From positions 496,001 through 560,000 of the forward strand of contig VLTN01000005.1 in the NCBI GenBank assembly GCA_008330645.1: a stretch of 64,000 nt of DNA, written 5' to 3'. Within the stretch, counting starts at the first letter, position 1. Each line of letters begins with the position of its first letter. The DNA is from Cafeteria roenbergensis. Lineage: Eukaryota > Sar > Bigyra > Bicosoecida > Cafeteriaceae. The position numbers were made by a program, and so were the translations under genes. Below, piece by piece: positions 1 to 10,400 of this stretch. Under the pieces are notes generated by a model that searched no databases, was not told where the DNA came from, and saw only the letters and a list, made by a program, of their open reading frames with translations.

Positions 1-3000
1 ATGTGGGACACCCGCGCGAGCGACTCCACGGCCGCCTCAGCGACCTCGGAGGGGACCTCTCGGCGCAGGCGATGCGCAGCCAACGGCGCCGGCCCGCCCC
101 CGGATTCTGCGTCATCCCCCGCGTCCGCGCCTGCGTCCTGACCAGCCGCGGTCGCAGCTGCGGCGGCGGCGCCGCCGCCACCGCTGGGCGGGCAGTCCCC
201 GCCCGTGGCCGCCGCGTCCGCCGCACCCTCCGCACCGGACGTCGAGCCGTTCGGGGGTGCATCGCTGCCCGCCCCGCCATCAACCGAGCCGGTGCCCTCG
301 TCGGATCCGCCTGCTCCCTGCTCCGCTGGCTCGGACGGGGCCGCGCCGTCGCCGTCGCTCGGCGCCCCGCTGCCCGCTTCGTCCACGCACGCAGCTTCAG
401 ACGCGTCGCCCGCTCCGTCGGCCGTTGCGTCGGAGGCCGCCGCGCCGTCCAGTTCGCCGCCGGTGCGGGCCCCAGAGCCTGCCGAGGCAGCAGGCGAACC
501 AGCGACGTCGCCCTCAGCCTCCTCGCCTTCCTCCTCCTCCTCCTCAGCCTCCTCCTCCTGCTGCTGCTCCTCCTCCTCCTCCTCTCCGCTGTCTGACATG
601 AGAGTGGGGTCTGCTGCTTGGTGGGTGACGACCAGCCCACCACTGCTCTCTGTCAGCTTGGGAAGCGGGGTCAGACCCCCGGCCCGCGCCGCGGAGAGCG
701 GCAGCACCCCCATGCACTGGAGCAGCTCCCGTGCAAGTCTCTGGGTTCCGGTCCTGAGGGGCGGCGTGGTCACTGACAGAGCGGTGAGAGCCGACGCGGC
801 GATCCGGCGGCGCCTGTCTGGCGCCGAAGCGTCCGCCGGTGCCGGTGCCGGTCCGGCAAGCGGCGCTGCGGCCACAGACTCCTTCCCGGCGTCGGAGGAG
901 GGCGGTGGGCGCGCCCCTAGCCCTGCCGCGTCAAACACAGCCTGGTGCTTCTTCGCCGCAGACGAGGTCGCCGCGGCCCACAGGCACGCCAGCGCGCCCG
1001 CCACCACCATGTCCGCCATGCGCACGCCGATGCTGTCCCCCGCGCGGGAGCACTCGAGGGCCCGAAGCGCGCCCCGCTCCAGCGCGCCCACGCAGCGGTC
1101 GACCACGGGCACGTCAGCCCCGCCCCCGCCGATGTGGAGGAGAGGCGCCCCCGACGCGGGCGCCTCGGGGGGCTGCTCGTCGTCCGCGGCCGGCGGCGTG
1201 GGCGATGGGGGCTCCGCGCCTCCGCCTCTGGCCCGGCCGTGCGTCGGCTGGGCTGCGGATGGCTCGCTCGACCGGCCTCCGCTGCCCCCTCTATCCGCGT
1301 CGAGAGAGCCGGCATCGCTGCCGGCGCGGCTCAAGCGACGAAGCCCCACAGACCCATCCACGCTGCCGCCTCCGCCGGCCCCCTCCGACCCGCCCCCGCC
1401 TCCGCCCGCGCCCGACCGCGCCCTGGTCCTCCCGCCTGCCCGCGGCCCTGTCCCAGTCCCGGTCCCGGGCGTCGCCGCATCGTCCCCGTCGCTTGCAGCT
1501 TCCGCTGCCGCCGCACCCCCGCCCTCCGCGCATGCAGGCCTGGTGGGGGGGCGATCGCCTGCCGCCGCTGGCGCGGCGGCTGCCCCCGGACCCTCGCACT
1601 CGCAGCCAAGGAACACGTCCGTCAGACGCTGGCAGAGCTCCGACTGGCGCGGGAGGGCCCTCCAGAGCAGCGCCAGCACCTGCAGCGCGAACGCGAGGCG
1701 CAGGGGGCGGCGAGTGGCCTCGATCAGGTCGTCCGCCCCCGCCGCAGAGGTGGGCGGGGCGGGCTTGCCCCCCGTTGGCCCGGGCCCAAAGTCTGTCACG
1801 GACCCCCTGCGGGGGCCTGAGCTCCCGTCCAGCGCGGGCAGCAGCGTGGACATGACGAGCTCCTCCCAGAGGGCCGCGTCCAGCAGCGCTGCCACGCCTC
1901 GCGCCGGGGCGCCGCTCACGTCCCCCGCGTAAAAGAGCAGGTCTCCCAGCTCCGAGAGCAGCTCCTGGCAGCGCACCATCACCACGCGGGCGGGGCTGTC
2001 TCCCCCCCAGTCGCCCCCTCGCGTGGTGGGCGTGTGGGCGGTGGTGTCGCTCGCCGCAGACTCGCTGACGCCGTCGCTCGGAGCGGGGCCCTTGGGCGTG
2101 CCCGCCGCCGATGTGCTGGACAGGATCTGGTCGCAGAGCGTCTGCACCGCCTCCGCGAGGCGCCCGATCTGGCTTCCCACGTGCCGCAAAAAGACGCTGT
2201 GCGGCGGGCTGCAGGCGAAGGCGTCCACTGAGGGGTCCTCCACGCGGTACACGTGCAGCGTGACGGTGCGCGCGGCGATGCGGACCATGCCTTCTTGGTG
2301 GTCGAAGAGGGAGAGGGCGCGCGTGTACAGCGGGAAGGATTTGGATCCGGCGGCGGCGGCTCCGGCGGCGGCGGCAGCGGCGGCGGCCGCCCCGCGCCCC
2401 GCCGACCCGCCCTCGGCGTTCCAGGCGGCCGCCGCCCTGGCCGCGGCCTCGTCGACGAGGAAGAAGTGCACCGTGCCGGCGTTGACCCGCAGCGAGAGCG
2501 CGCGCATGAACGACGCCGTGTAGGCGAGCAACTCCTCGTCCCGGCGGCAAGCGTCGCACGCGCCGTCGAGCAGCTGGTTGATCTGGTTGTTGCTCAGCAT
2601 GTACAGCAGAGAGCGGTCGTCGTCCAGGTTCTGCAGCAGGATCATCACGGTCTGCAGCACCTGCGTTTTGACGGCGTTGCTGTGCGTGGTGCTTCGCAGC
2701 AGCCGCGCCAGGTCTCGCAGCATGCGCCACTCGCAAAAGAGCCTGCGCGTGGGGGTCGGCAAGGCCGCCGCAACTCAAAGGGGCCAATCGGTGCCGCTCG
2801 CCAGGGCATGCCGCCGCCGGGCGGCCCGGGCGCGCGCAAGCCCGCCCGGCCAGTGCTCGCGCGTCACGCAGCGGCGCAAATCCGCGAGCCCTCACTCGAA
2901 GAAGCGCGCCTGCCGCTTGTCGCTGTACACCAGCAGCTCCGACAGCTCCTTGATTGCTGTGACCAGGTGGCCCTCGGCCTGGCTCCCGGGCGCCGCGCCC

Positions 3001-3242
3001 CCCGACAGCTTCACGATGGTGCCTTGCACCTGCCTGCGAGAGCGGCCAGCGCCAGGATGGGCGCGCGCGCACAAGGGGCACGCGACGCGAGCGTTTGCCC
3101 GCGGGACGCAGATGGCCCCGGACCGCCCGCGGCACCCCCGCGGCGGCCTGGGCGTGCGTGGCGGGCTGAGCCTGCACTCGCGCGGCGCTCACTGCAGGTG
3201 CGCCACCGAGAAGCGCTCCGGCTTGCGAAAGAAGCCCCACAT
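1..3242 (-). CDS. CLEC16A: CLEC16A/Ema/GOP-1 homologue (FPL domain), 3' part beyond window
   Basis: Three exons are inferred on the minus strand: 3242-3193, 3033-2896 and 2742 to the window edge. All junctions are GT-AG and in phase (donors GTGAGC, GTGAGG; acceptors CTCGCAG, GCGCAG). The start WGFFRKPERFS and the following ELSELLVYSDKRQARFF, VLQTVMILLQNL, LLYMLSNNQIN, ALSLRVNAGTVHFF and MVRIAARTVTLHVYRV match the order of the N-terminal FPL domain of CLEC16A. These proteins are cytosolic endolysosome-associated regulators of autophagy, mitophagy and Rab activity. An Ala/Gly-rich insert splits the domain around 2345-2440. The later part is low-complexity, with an acidic Glu/Gln run near 535-599. 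The frame is open to base 1, so about 976 residues are present and the C-terminus is missing. Family assignment is firm; function is by homology. Confidence 0.88.
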
Positions 3243-3848
3243 GCCGCCGCCCCTCTGCTCGGAAGCGGCTCTACGCACGCCTCGGTGGGCGAGGGCAGCG
3301 GGTGGGGTGGAAGGCGGCCACGAGGCTCGGGCGAAGGGGCCGGCGCAGGTGCAAGCTGCCGGCGGCAGCAGAACCGACTCTCCCTCTGTCGACGAGTGAT
3401 GATGATGAGCCACGCGCATTGGGGCTCTGCAGTCGCTTGGCCGGCCGGAACGCCGCCCCTGGCCCACCTTCCCGCCGGGATCGGCGGCCGCCTGCGAGCC
3501 TGGGCTTGTGGCTCTAGCGCGCCGCCTTTGGTTCAGGCCGAGCGGCTGCCTGCCTGGCCGCGCAGGCGATTTACCCTGTTGTGATGCCCAGCTCAATGCC
3601 CTCGCCGGAACTTGCCCCGGGCGCGATTGCACGCGGCCGCGGTCGGCACAATCGGCGCGCCATGAGCTGCGCGGAGTCGAGAATCGCTCTCGCGCCCGGC
3701 GCCGCCCTCGTCCGTCCGGCTGCGGTGCTCTCCACACGCGGGCAGAGCTGCCGCGCCTCGGACGCTGTGACCGTGCGCTGACCCCACTCGCGCGGCAGGC
3801 CGGCGGCAGGTTGCCTGCGCGCTTCCGGCGTGAGCCCAGGCGGCCGCG
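3243..3848. other. Divergent intergenic region, CLEC16A / Sel1 protein
   Basis: About 600 bp separate the two divergent start codons. I see no gene-like sequence. The open frames here look like products of base composition, lack recognisable domains and do not join cleanly to either gene. It probably holds both 5' UTRs and promoters. No TATA-like box stands out. Confidence 0.5.
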
Positions 3849-5324
3849 ATGATGAGAGCATGGCGGCGCATGTCAGAGGGCATCCGGTCGATGCTCGGCC
3901 GGCAGGACCCGCGCGCTGGCGTGCGCGCCGCCCTCGACGAGTTGCACGGCATCAAGCCCTCGGAGCGCCGGCTTCCCGAGATCGACGACGCCCTCAAGCT
4001 GTCGCCGTCGGAGTTGTACGCCAGCAAGACGGGCCCGGAGCTGCGCAAGCTCGCCAACTACGCCTACCACGGCGTGGGCACCGACAAGAACCTCAGCCTC
4101 GCCACCGGGCTCTGGTCCGCCGGCGCGATGAAGGGCGACCTGGAGTGCACCTACTCGGTCGGGCAGGCTCTCCTGCAGGGTGTGGGCATCGCGGAGGAGG
4201 TGTACGGTGGACCGAACGAGTCGGCCGCCGAGGAGGTGTTCGAGGAGATTCTGAAGCAGGTTCCGCACGGCTGGTCCATGTTTTCGCTCGCCACCATCCT
4301 CACCAAGCGGCACAGCGACGTCAAAACCGACGAGGACCGGCGCGGGCTGGCGCGCGCGCTCACCTTGTACCGCCGTGCGGCGGAGCAAGGCGTGGCGCCG
4401 GCCTGCCTCAACGTCTCGAACATGCACATGCTGGGGATCGGCACCGAGGTCAACACCGAGCTGGGCATGCAGTGGCTCGTCAAGGCGGCCAAGGCGGGAG
4501 ACCCCATCGCGCAGGTGCAGCTGGCCACGCGTCTCTCGCGCGGAGAAGACGTCGGCAAGGACGAGGGCAAGGCCTTCCGGCTGTTCGAGCGGGCCGCGCA
4601 GACCGGACGGCCCACTTCGCTCTTCAACGTGGGCGTGGCGTACCTCGCGGGCCAGGGCGTGGAGGCCGACGAGCAGAAGGCCGTGCAGTACTTTAAGGAG
4701 GCGGCCGAGACGGGGTTCATGCCGGCCAAGGTCAACCTTGCGCTGATGCACGAGCGCGGGCAGGGCGTCCCCCAGGACTTTGACAAGGCCCTCTCCCTGC
4801 TGCAGGAGGTGGCGGACGCGGGGTACGAGGAGGACGTCCGCGAGACGCTGCAGAACGTGCGCATGCGGCGCGACCAAGCCATGGGCGGCATGACCAACCC
4901 CGTCAACATGGGCCAGCTTGGCGGCGGCGCCCCGCCCCCCTCGCCGGATGCGGGCGCAGCCGCGGCCTCTGCCGCTGGCGGCGTGGCGGGAGCGCCGCCC
5001 GTGTCGAGCACCACGCAGGAGGGCGCTGGCCTCCTCTTCGAGTCCAAGCCGGCCGATCCGCGCGCTGCGGCCATGGCCGACACGCTGGAGGTGCACCTGG
5101 ACGCCGGAGCCAACCCCGAGGCCGCCCAGCGCCTGCTGCAGGAGGCCAACCAGCTGACCTCTATGCGCCGCGACGAGGTGGTGCGCTGGATCGAGAAGCG
5201 CGCCAAGGAGGAGGGCATCGCCATCAAGGCGGTCGGGATCGTGCCCGCCGGGAAGCCGGGCAGCGCGGCGCCGCCGCCGGGCAGCGCGGGCGCAGGCGGC
5301 GACGGTGGCGACGAGCGGCGCTGA
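3849..5324 (+). CDS. Sel1-like repeat (TPR-type) scaffold protein
   Basis: Single-exon gene of 491 residues. Residues about 60-340 hold at least five tandem Sel1-like repeats with the typical ALxLYxxAAxxGxxxAxxNLGxxY pattern, for example ALTLYRRAAEQGVAPACLNV and AVQYFKEAAETGFMPAKVNL, several ending in G-x-G-V. Such arrays form a superhelix that binds partner proteins, in ER-associated degradation (SEL1L) or as adaptors (LRP2BP). The basic N-terminus (MRAWRRMSEGIRSMLGR) could be a mitochondrial presequence, but that is inference. An Ala/Gly/Pro linker (about 355-400) precedes a short helical segment. The next ATG is at codon 2 or 8, so the start is uncertain by a few residues. Its stop codon lies inside an 11-bp tandem repeat. 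Confidence 0.85.
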   Translation: MMRAWRRMSEGIRSMLGRQDPRAGVRAALDELHGIKPSERRLPEIDDALKLSPSELYASKTGPELRKLANYAYHGVGTDKNLSLATGLWSAGAMKGDLECTYSVGQALLQGVGIAEEVYGGPNESAAEEVFEEILKQVPHGWSMFSLATILTKRHSDVKTDEDRRGLARALTLYRRAAEQGVAPACLNVSNMHMLGIGTEVNTELGMQWLVKAAKAGDPIAQVQLATRLSRGEDVGKDEGKAFRLFERAAQTGRPTSLFNVGVAYLAGQGVEADEQKAVQYFKEAAETGFMPAKVNLALMHERGQGVPQDFDKALSLLQEVADAGYEEDVRETLQNVRMRRDQAMGGMTNPVNMGQLGGGAPPPSPDAGAAAASAAGGVAGAPPVSSTTQEGAGLLFESKPADPRAAAMADTLEVHLDAGANPEAAQRLLQEANQLTSMRRDEVVRWIEKRAKEEGIAIKAVGIVPAGKPGSAAPPPGSAGAGGDGGDERR

Positions 5325-5357
5325 CGCGGCGCTGACGCGGCGCTGACGCGGCGCTGA
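5309..5357. repeat. 11-bp tandem repeat (CGGCGCTGACG) spanning a stop codon
   Basis: Four consecutive copies of an 11-bp unit (the last slightly changed) start in the last codons of the Sel1-repeat gene and run into its 3' UTR. Each copy carries a TGA. The first one is the stop codon used at 5322-5324. Confidence 0.85.
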
Positions 5358-5417
5358 GGCGCTCTGTTGCGCGGCTGCTCTTGTGGGTGCAGCGCGCGTG
5401 CTTGTTGCGTGTTCGTC

Positions 5418-5453
<36 letters not shown>

Positions 5454-5765
5454 CGCAGTCGCAGCAGCCAACAGTTGCATGCTCCCAGGCGATGGTGCGC
5501 GAAGCGCCGCGAGCGCGAGCGCGAGCACCCGTCGCTGCCCGAGCCGAGCGCCGCCCCGCACACACGCACGGCTGCTGCCTCGGCCATCACGCACCCGTGC
5601 ATGCTCGCAGCCTGCCCGAGCACCAGCCATGGTGCTCATGTCGAGGGCGTGCCCCCCCCCCTGCCCTCCCCCCGGCCCCCACCACCACCACCAACCACCC
5701 CTTCCCCGCCCCCTCCAGACCCTCGTCCGCTGGCAGCACCGTCCCGGGCAACAAGGCGCAATGCC
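5325..5765. other. Convergent intergenic region with repeats
   Basis: The 3' ends of the Sel1 gene and the nucleotide-sugar transporter face each other here. The stretch holds the tail of the 11-bp repeat, a pure CAG tract and a C-rich CACC/CCCC segment near 5650-5720. I see no coding sequence. Confidence 0.6.
5420..5452. repeat. (CAG)11 microsatellite
   Basis: Eleven perfect CAG units lie in a noncoding convergent gap. They are followed by imperfect CAG/TCG units to about 5466. Confidence 0.9.
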
Positions 5766-7217
5766 TCAGGCGTGGGAGCCGTCGTCGCTCTCCTCGCTGC
5801 TGCCGGACCCGGCGAGCCGAGACCGCTGCTTCTTGCTCTGCCGGCTGGCGGTTCCCTGCGCCTGAACGTCCGCCGGCGGCTCGCTGTGAACTTGCGAGTC
5901 GGCGGCGGAGCGCAGCTTGGCGTAGGTGAACATGCCGCTTCCAGAGAAGGACACGAGGAGACCCGCCACCTTGAGGAAGGTTGCCTCGAAGCCGGGGAAG
6001 AGGGCAGCTCCGATGAAGGTCGTCGCGATGTCCTTGATGTTGCCGGTGACGGAGGTGACGGTGGGCGAGTTGACTGTCGCACACAGGAGCACGATGTAGG
6101 TCATGAAGCACCCGAGCGCCGAGGCAACGAAGACGGCGGCGATGAACCGGGGGTCGGACACGTGCTCGTACTCGAAGACGTAGGCGACCTCCCCGCGCAG
6201 CGCGGCGCCGAGGACGGCGAGGGGCAGCGCCGTGAGGGCGTTGTAGTAGACGAGCCCGAACCCCTGGATGCCCGTCTCCTCCTTGAACTGCTTGGCGAAG
6301 GCGAGCTGGACGGCCGTGACCACGTTGTTGCCCAGCGTGTACGCGTAGCCGACGAAGTCGGAGTTGAACGTCTCCCACCCCGCAATCACGGTTCCAAGCA
6401 CGATGACAAGCACCCCAACCTGCACGAGGGGGGAAGGCACCGCGCCCAGCATGAAGAACTCGCTCCCCAGCGTGAAGGCCGTGGCGGTCCGTCGGATGGC
6501 CAGGAACATTGGCACGTCCACGAGCTGCAGGCCGAACCAGCCGACGGCGATGTTCGCGACGTACAGCACGCCGAGAGGCAGCGACCTGCGGTGGACGGAG
6601 CAAGGCGTCGCGAGGGAAGCGCAGCTGGCTGGCAGCCAGCGCCTGCATGCCGGCCTCGCCACGGCAACGGCGCTGCGCAATGTCCCCCGCTCTCCATCCG
6701 TGGAATCCAAGCGTGCCGCTGGATCGCCACCACCGGTGCCCGCACGCAGCGCCCCCCCCTCACTTGCGCATGACCTTCATGTCGAACGGCCGCAAGTGCA
6801 GGTCCGCCGCCGTCTCCGGCCAAAACTCCATGACGATGATACAGAAGGCCAGCGACAGGGCTGCCTGGGCCGTCAGCAGGGTGAACTTCGCGTCAAAGTT
6901 CCAAGTGCTCAAGATGGCCTGCGGCAGCGCGTGCGGGAGCCAGGGCGGCGGCCGTCCAATCGAGTCGCAGGGCGCGGCTCGATCGCACACGCTCCCCACG
7001 TGCTGCGCAGCCGGGCCCGCGGCATGGGGCGCCGAAAGGCAAGCCCACCGCCCGCGCGGCGGGAACCCACCTTGTAGATCATGGAAATGGTGATGGAGGC
7101 GGTGGCGTACGCCACACAAATTTTGAGGGAGCGCGTCTGCTCGGGTGTCAGATCCGTCAGCAGCGACCAAAGCCCGCGCTGGCGCGAGCCTTTCGAGAAG
7201 GCAGCATCGCTTCCCAT
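5766..7217 (-). CDS. Nucleotide-sugar transporter, SLC35D/GDP-mannose-transporter type
   Basis: Three exons: 7217-7071, 6918-6764 and 6585-5766. They splice in phase (donors GTGGGT, GTGAGG; acceptors CCGCAG) to 373 residues. The product is strongly hydrophobic, with about nine to ten predicted membrane helices starting at LKICVAYATASITISMIY. The C-terminal half has the family signature around SPTVTSVTGNIKDIATTF and GLLVSFSGSGMFTYAKL, as in SLC35D/VRG4 antiporters. These import GDP- or UDP-sugars into the Golgi or ER in exchange for the nucleoside monophosphate. Substrate cannot be decided, because a clear GALNK motif was not found. The hydrophilic tail ends KKQRSR and acidic residues. The GTGGGT donor of intron 1 departs from the usual GTGAG here. 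It is divergent from the DOCK-like gene. Confidence 0.85.
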
Positions 7218-7464
7218 CGCAGGCCTGCGGGAAGCCCCTTGTGGCGCGCCGTCGGTGCCCTCGGCGGTCGCAGCCTGGCGCCTGGCGTCGGGTCCTCGCC
7301 GGCAGAGCGCGCAGCAAAACATGCTCGCCGGGACAGGACGCCCGTTGTTGTTGTTGCGGTGCCGCCGCGGTTGCTCCTGCCCGCTGCCCGGCCACTTGCG
7401 CCTTGCCCGCCGCCCCCGCGCCGCGAGCGAGCACGCACAGTCTGCCCCCCACCTGTCAGGCGGG
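7218..7464. promoter_or_regulatory. Short divergent promoter region, SLC35 / DOCK-like gene
   Basis: Only 247 bp separate the two inferred start codons, so both promoters and 5' UTRs must share it. It includes a GTTGTTGTTGTTG tract near 7345. No specific factor site can be named. Confidence 0.4.
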
Positions 7465-10400
7465 ATGGCAGCTCGCTCCTACGCGGGCTTCCCGGACGCG
7501 GACCAACCCGGCCCGCGCGCTGCAGCGACCGGCCACGCCGCGCGCATCGCGAGCGGTGACCTGGTGCCCTGGGTGCCTGGCCCCTGCGTGTCGGTGTTTG
7601 TCGAGCTCCCGCGCCGTGTGGAGGAGGACGAGGACGCGGGTCTGCCAATGGACGACGCCGACCTGGACTGGCGCTTGTCATTGTGGGACGGCAGCCGGCG
7701 TCGCATCAGCGCAGACGCGCGGGCAGCCGTCATCCCGACGGCCTCTGAGGGAACGAGTGGGCCCAGAGTCCGCGTGGTGCGGTTTGACCTGCCCGTGGAC
7801 CGGACCTGGCCGCCGAGTGCCCCCCTGACCCTGTCGCTGCAAGCGGTGCTGGGCGACCACGTTTTGGCCTCCGGCTCGTGCCGCATCTCGCTCTGCGACG
7901 CCCCCGCTCCCGCCGGCCGCGCTGGGGATGCCACCTCGGCGCCGTTTGGCCGGGTCGTGCCGGTGCGCGTGGCGCTCGCGCGCTCGCACGGCGACCCGCC
8001 CACGCACCGCTTGGTCGCGGGCGCTCGGGCCGCGCCTGACCCCCCTGCTGCCCGGCCAGGAACTGAGGCCCTGTCAGCGTGCCTCGGGGTCGCCCCGGTG
8101 CGCTGGGCAGCCTTTTCCACGTGGGGAGGGGCGGCGCCCGTGCCTGCCTCGTGCCTGACGGCCGGCGACCTGCTGGCGCCCGGCCGAAACGACGTCTTCC
8201 TCAACTGCCGGCGCCTCCTGGCCATCCCAACCCGCTTTCTCAGCGGCACGGGCGGGCCCGCGGGAGACGCCGCCGACTCCGGCGCGGACTCCGGCGCCCT
8301 TGTGGGCAAGGCGATGCCGCTCTGCCTGGGGTCGACAACGATGCTGGTGGCTCTCTGCCGCGGGGACGGCTCCTTGGCCAGCCCCCTGCGGGTCATGGGC
8401 AGCGCCTCGGTGTCGAGGTCGGGGTCGTGGAAGGCTGCTCTGGCGCGGGAGGTCGCCGTGTCGATCCCTGCGGCCAGCGAAGGGCTCGCCTCGCAGCCGG
8501 CGGCTGGCAGCCGCGGCGCCACTGCAGCGGGCGACGTCTCGCCGGGTGCCCTCGGCGGGGACGCTTCGCTCTTCGTGCTGTTCATCCTGGCGACGCCGCC
8601 CCCGGACGCCGTCGACGATCCTTCCGCCGCCTCCTCGACACCCGGAACCGCAGGAGCAGCTCTGCCAGTCGCTGCTGCCTTTGCATTCCTGCCTCTCACC
8701 CGCCCGGGAGGCAGCGCGCTGCCCAACGCATCCATGGCGCTTCGGCTCTACCCCGGGTCCCCGCCACGCCTGCCCGCGGGTCCGTCGGGGGGTCCCGCCC
8801 TGCGCTCCGCGGGCCCCTGTCCCATCGACGTCACGGTCGACGTCGTCCCGGTGGCAGCATTTGGCAGCCGCAGCGCCGGCCCCAGCCGCGACGGCGGCTC
8901 CGACGCGGATCTGCCCGAGGGGCTTCGCGGGCTGGGGGTCCACTGCCTTGCTGCGGCGCCCGCGCCGGCGCTGCTCGCGTCGTCCCGCCACCGCAGCCCC
9001 CGCTCGCCCCCCGGCTCGACGCTGGCGGACGCTGTGGCCGCCGCGCAGGCCATCGGGGCCTTCCCCTCCGTGCTGCTGGTCAGGCCGGAGCTGGTCTCGT
9101 CCCGGGTCGTGTCGGATGCGCCGCTCGCCGCGCTGCTGCGGGCAGCCGCGTCGGGGCCCCCGGGGGCGGACCGCGGCGGCTGGGCCGCGCCCGTCGCCTC
9201 GCCCGCGGCGGGGTCCACTAGGACCGGCTACGCCCACGGAGTGCACAGCGGCAGCGCCGCAGCTGCCCTGCTTGGCGCCCTCTCCGAAGCCTCGTCCTCC
9301 CCCGCCGGCGACGGCGCTGCCATCGCCATCGCCGTGCGCGCAGCCGCCCGCGCCCAGGCACAGCTGGGCGGCGCGGCCGTCCCTCGCAGGGAGGCAGCCG
9401 GGCTTGGCCCTGACGGGGCCACCCTCGCCACGGCCCTGGACGGCGCCGCCCCCACGGGCCTGTTCAAGGCCCGCCGCCACCTCCTCCGCCTCCTCGCGCG
9501 TCTCCTCGCGCGCAGCCTTGCCTCGGCAGGGGCCGATCCCTCCAAGCCCCTCACGCGGCCAGACGCTCTGCCCATTCACCGCCCCCCCAGCGCATCGCTG
9601 GCCGGCAGCCCCTCGGCCGCGGACGGCTTTCACGACGCCGACAGCGCGGCCGCAACGGCCGGCTTTGCGCCCGCCGACGACCACCGGGGCGACGCCGAGG
9701 CCGCCTGGCGCGCCCGCCTGGTCCTCGAGCTGCTCCTCCGCGCAACGTCGGTGCTGACGTCATCTGAGGAGCTATGCACACCTGAGTGCGCCGCGGCCGC
9801 TGACGAGTGCATCTGGGCCATGGACTCTGACGCCGGGAGCGGCGCCGTCCCCGGCTCCGCCCTCCAGCCAGCGGCGGCCGGGCAGGAAGGGTGCCTGCCG
9901 CCGAGTATGTCCGGCACGGTGACCCGCCTCGCACGGGCCAAGGCCATCGCGGCGCTGCGCCAGGTGGCCACGGCCCCAGCAGGCACGTTTGCAGGCCTGG
10001 CCATTGCCCGGCCGCACGGGGCTGCAGGCGAGGCAGACTCGGCAAGCACGGGGCCAGACGGCGCTCTTGGAGCAAGGCCCCTGCCCTCCCATCATGTGGG
10101 GGGCGCCGCGCAGCTGGCAGGCAGGGCAGAGCCCGCGGACGGCCCCTTCCGCCGGAGGGGCACTGCCAGTCGCAGGGCCGGCGGCGCGGACGGCAACGCG
10201 GAGGCAGAAGCCGCCGCCGACGCCGACGCCGCCGACGCGGACACCGACGCCGACGCGCGGAAGCGGCGCAGCGCCGCGAGCGCAGGCCAGCTAGCACCCC
10301 TGCTTCTGGACGAAATGGTGGCTGCTCTGCGGGGGTGGGGCCTGCTGGCCGCGTCTGCGTGCCGGAGGGCCGCCGCTAGCGGCGGGCTTCACGGGGAGCA

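Noticed and set aside
205-1932. 575-residue forward open frame with Ser/Pro-rich sequence
   Set aside because: It is antisense to the CLEC16A C-terminal region. Its Ser/Pro richness mirrors the acidic and Gly/Ala codons on the other strand.
1291-3240. 649-residue reverse open frame out of phase with CLEC16A
   Set aside because: The in-phase spliced frame restores FPL-domain motifs; this one gives Arg/Ala-rich noise over the same bases.
5367-6773. 468-residue forward frame antisense to the nucleotide-sugar transporter
   Set aside because: It starts in the CAG repeat and runs antisense to membrane-helix exons of a recognisable transporter.
7081-7464. Upstream extension of the DOCK-like frame by 128 codons
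   Set aside because: It runs through the antisense of the transporter's first exon and gives unstructured sequence. ATG 7465 starts a plausible protein.
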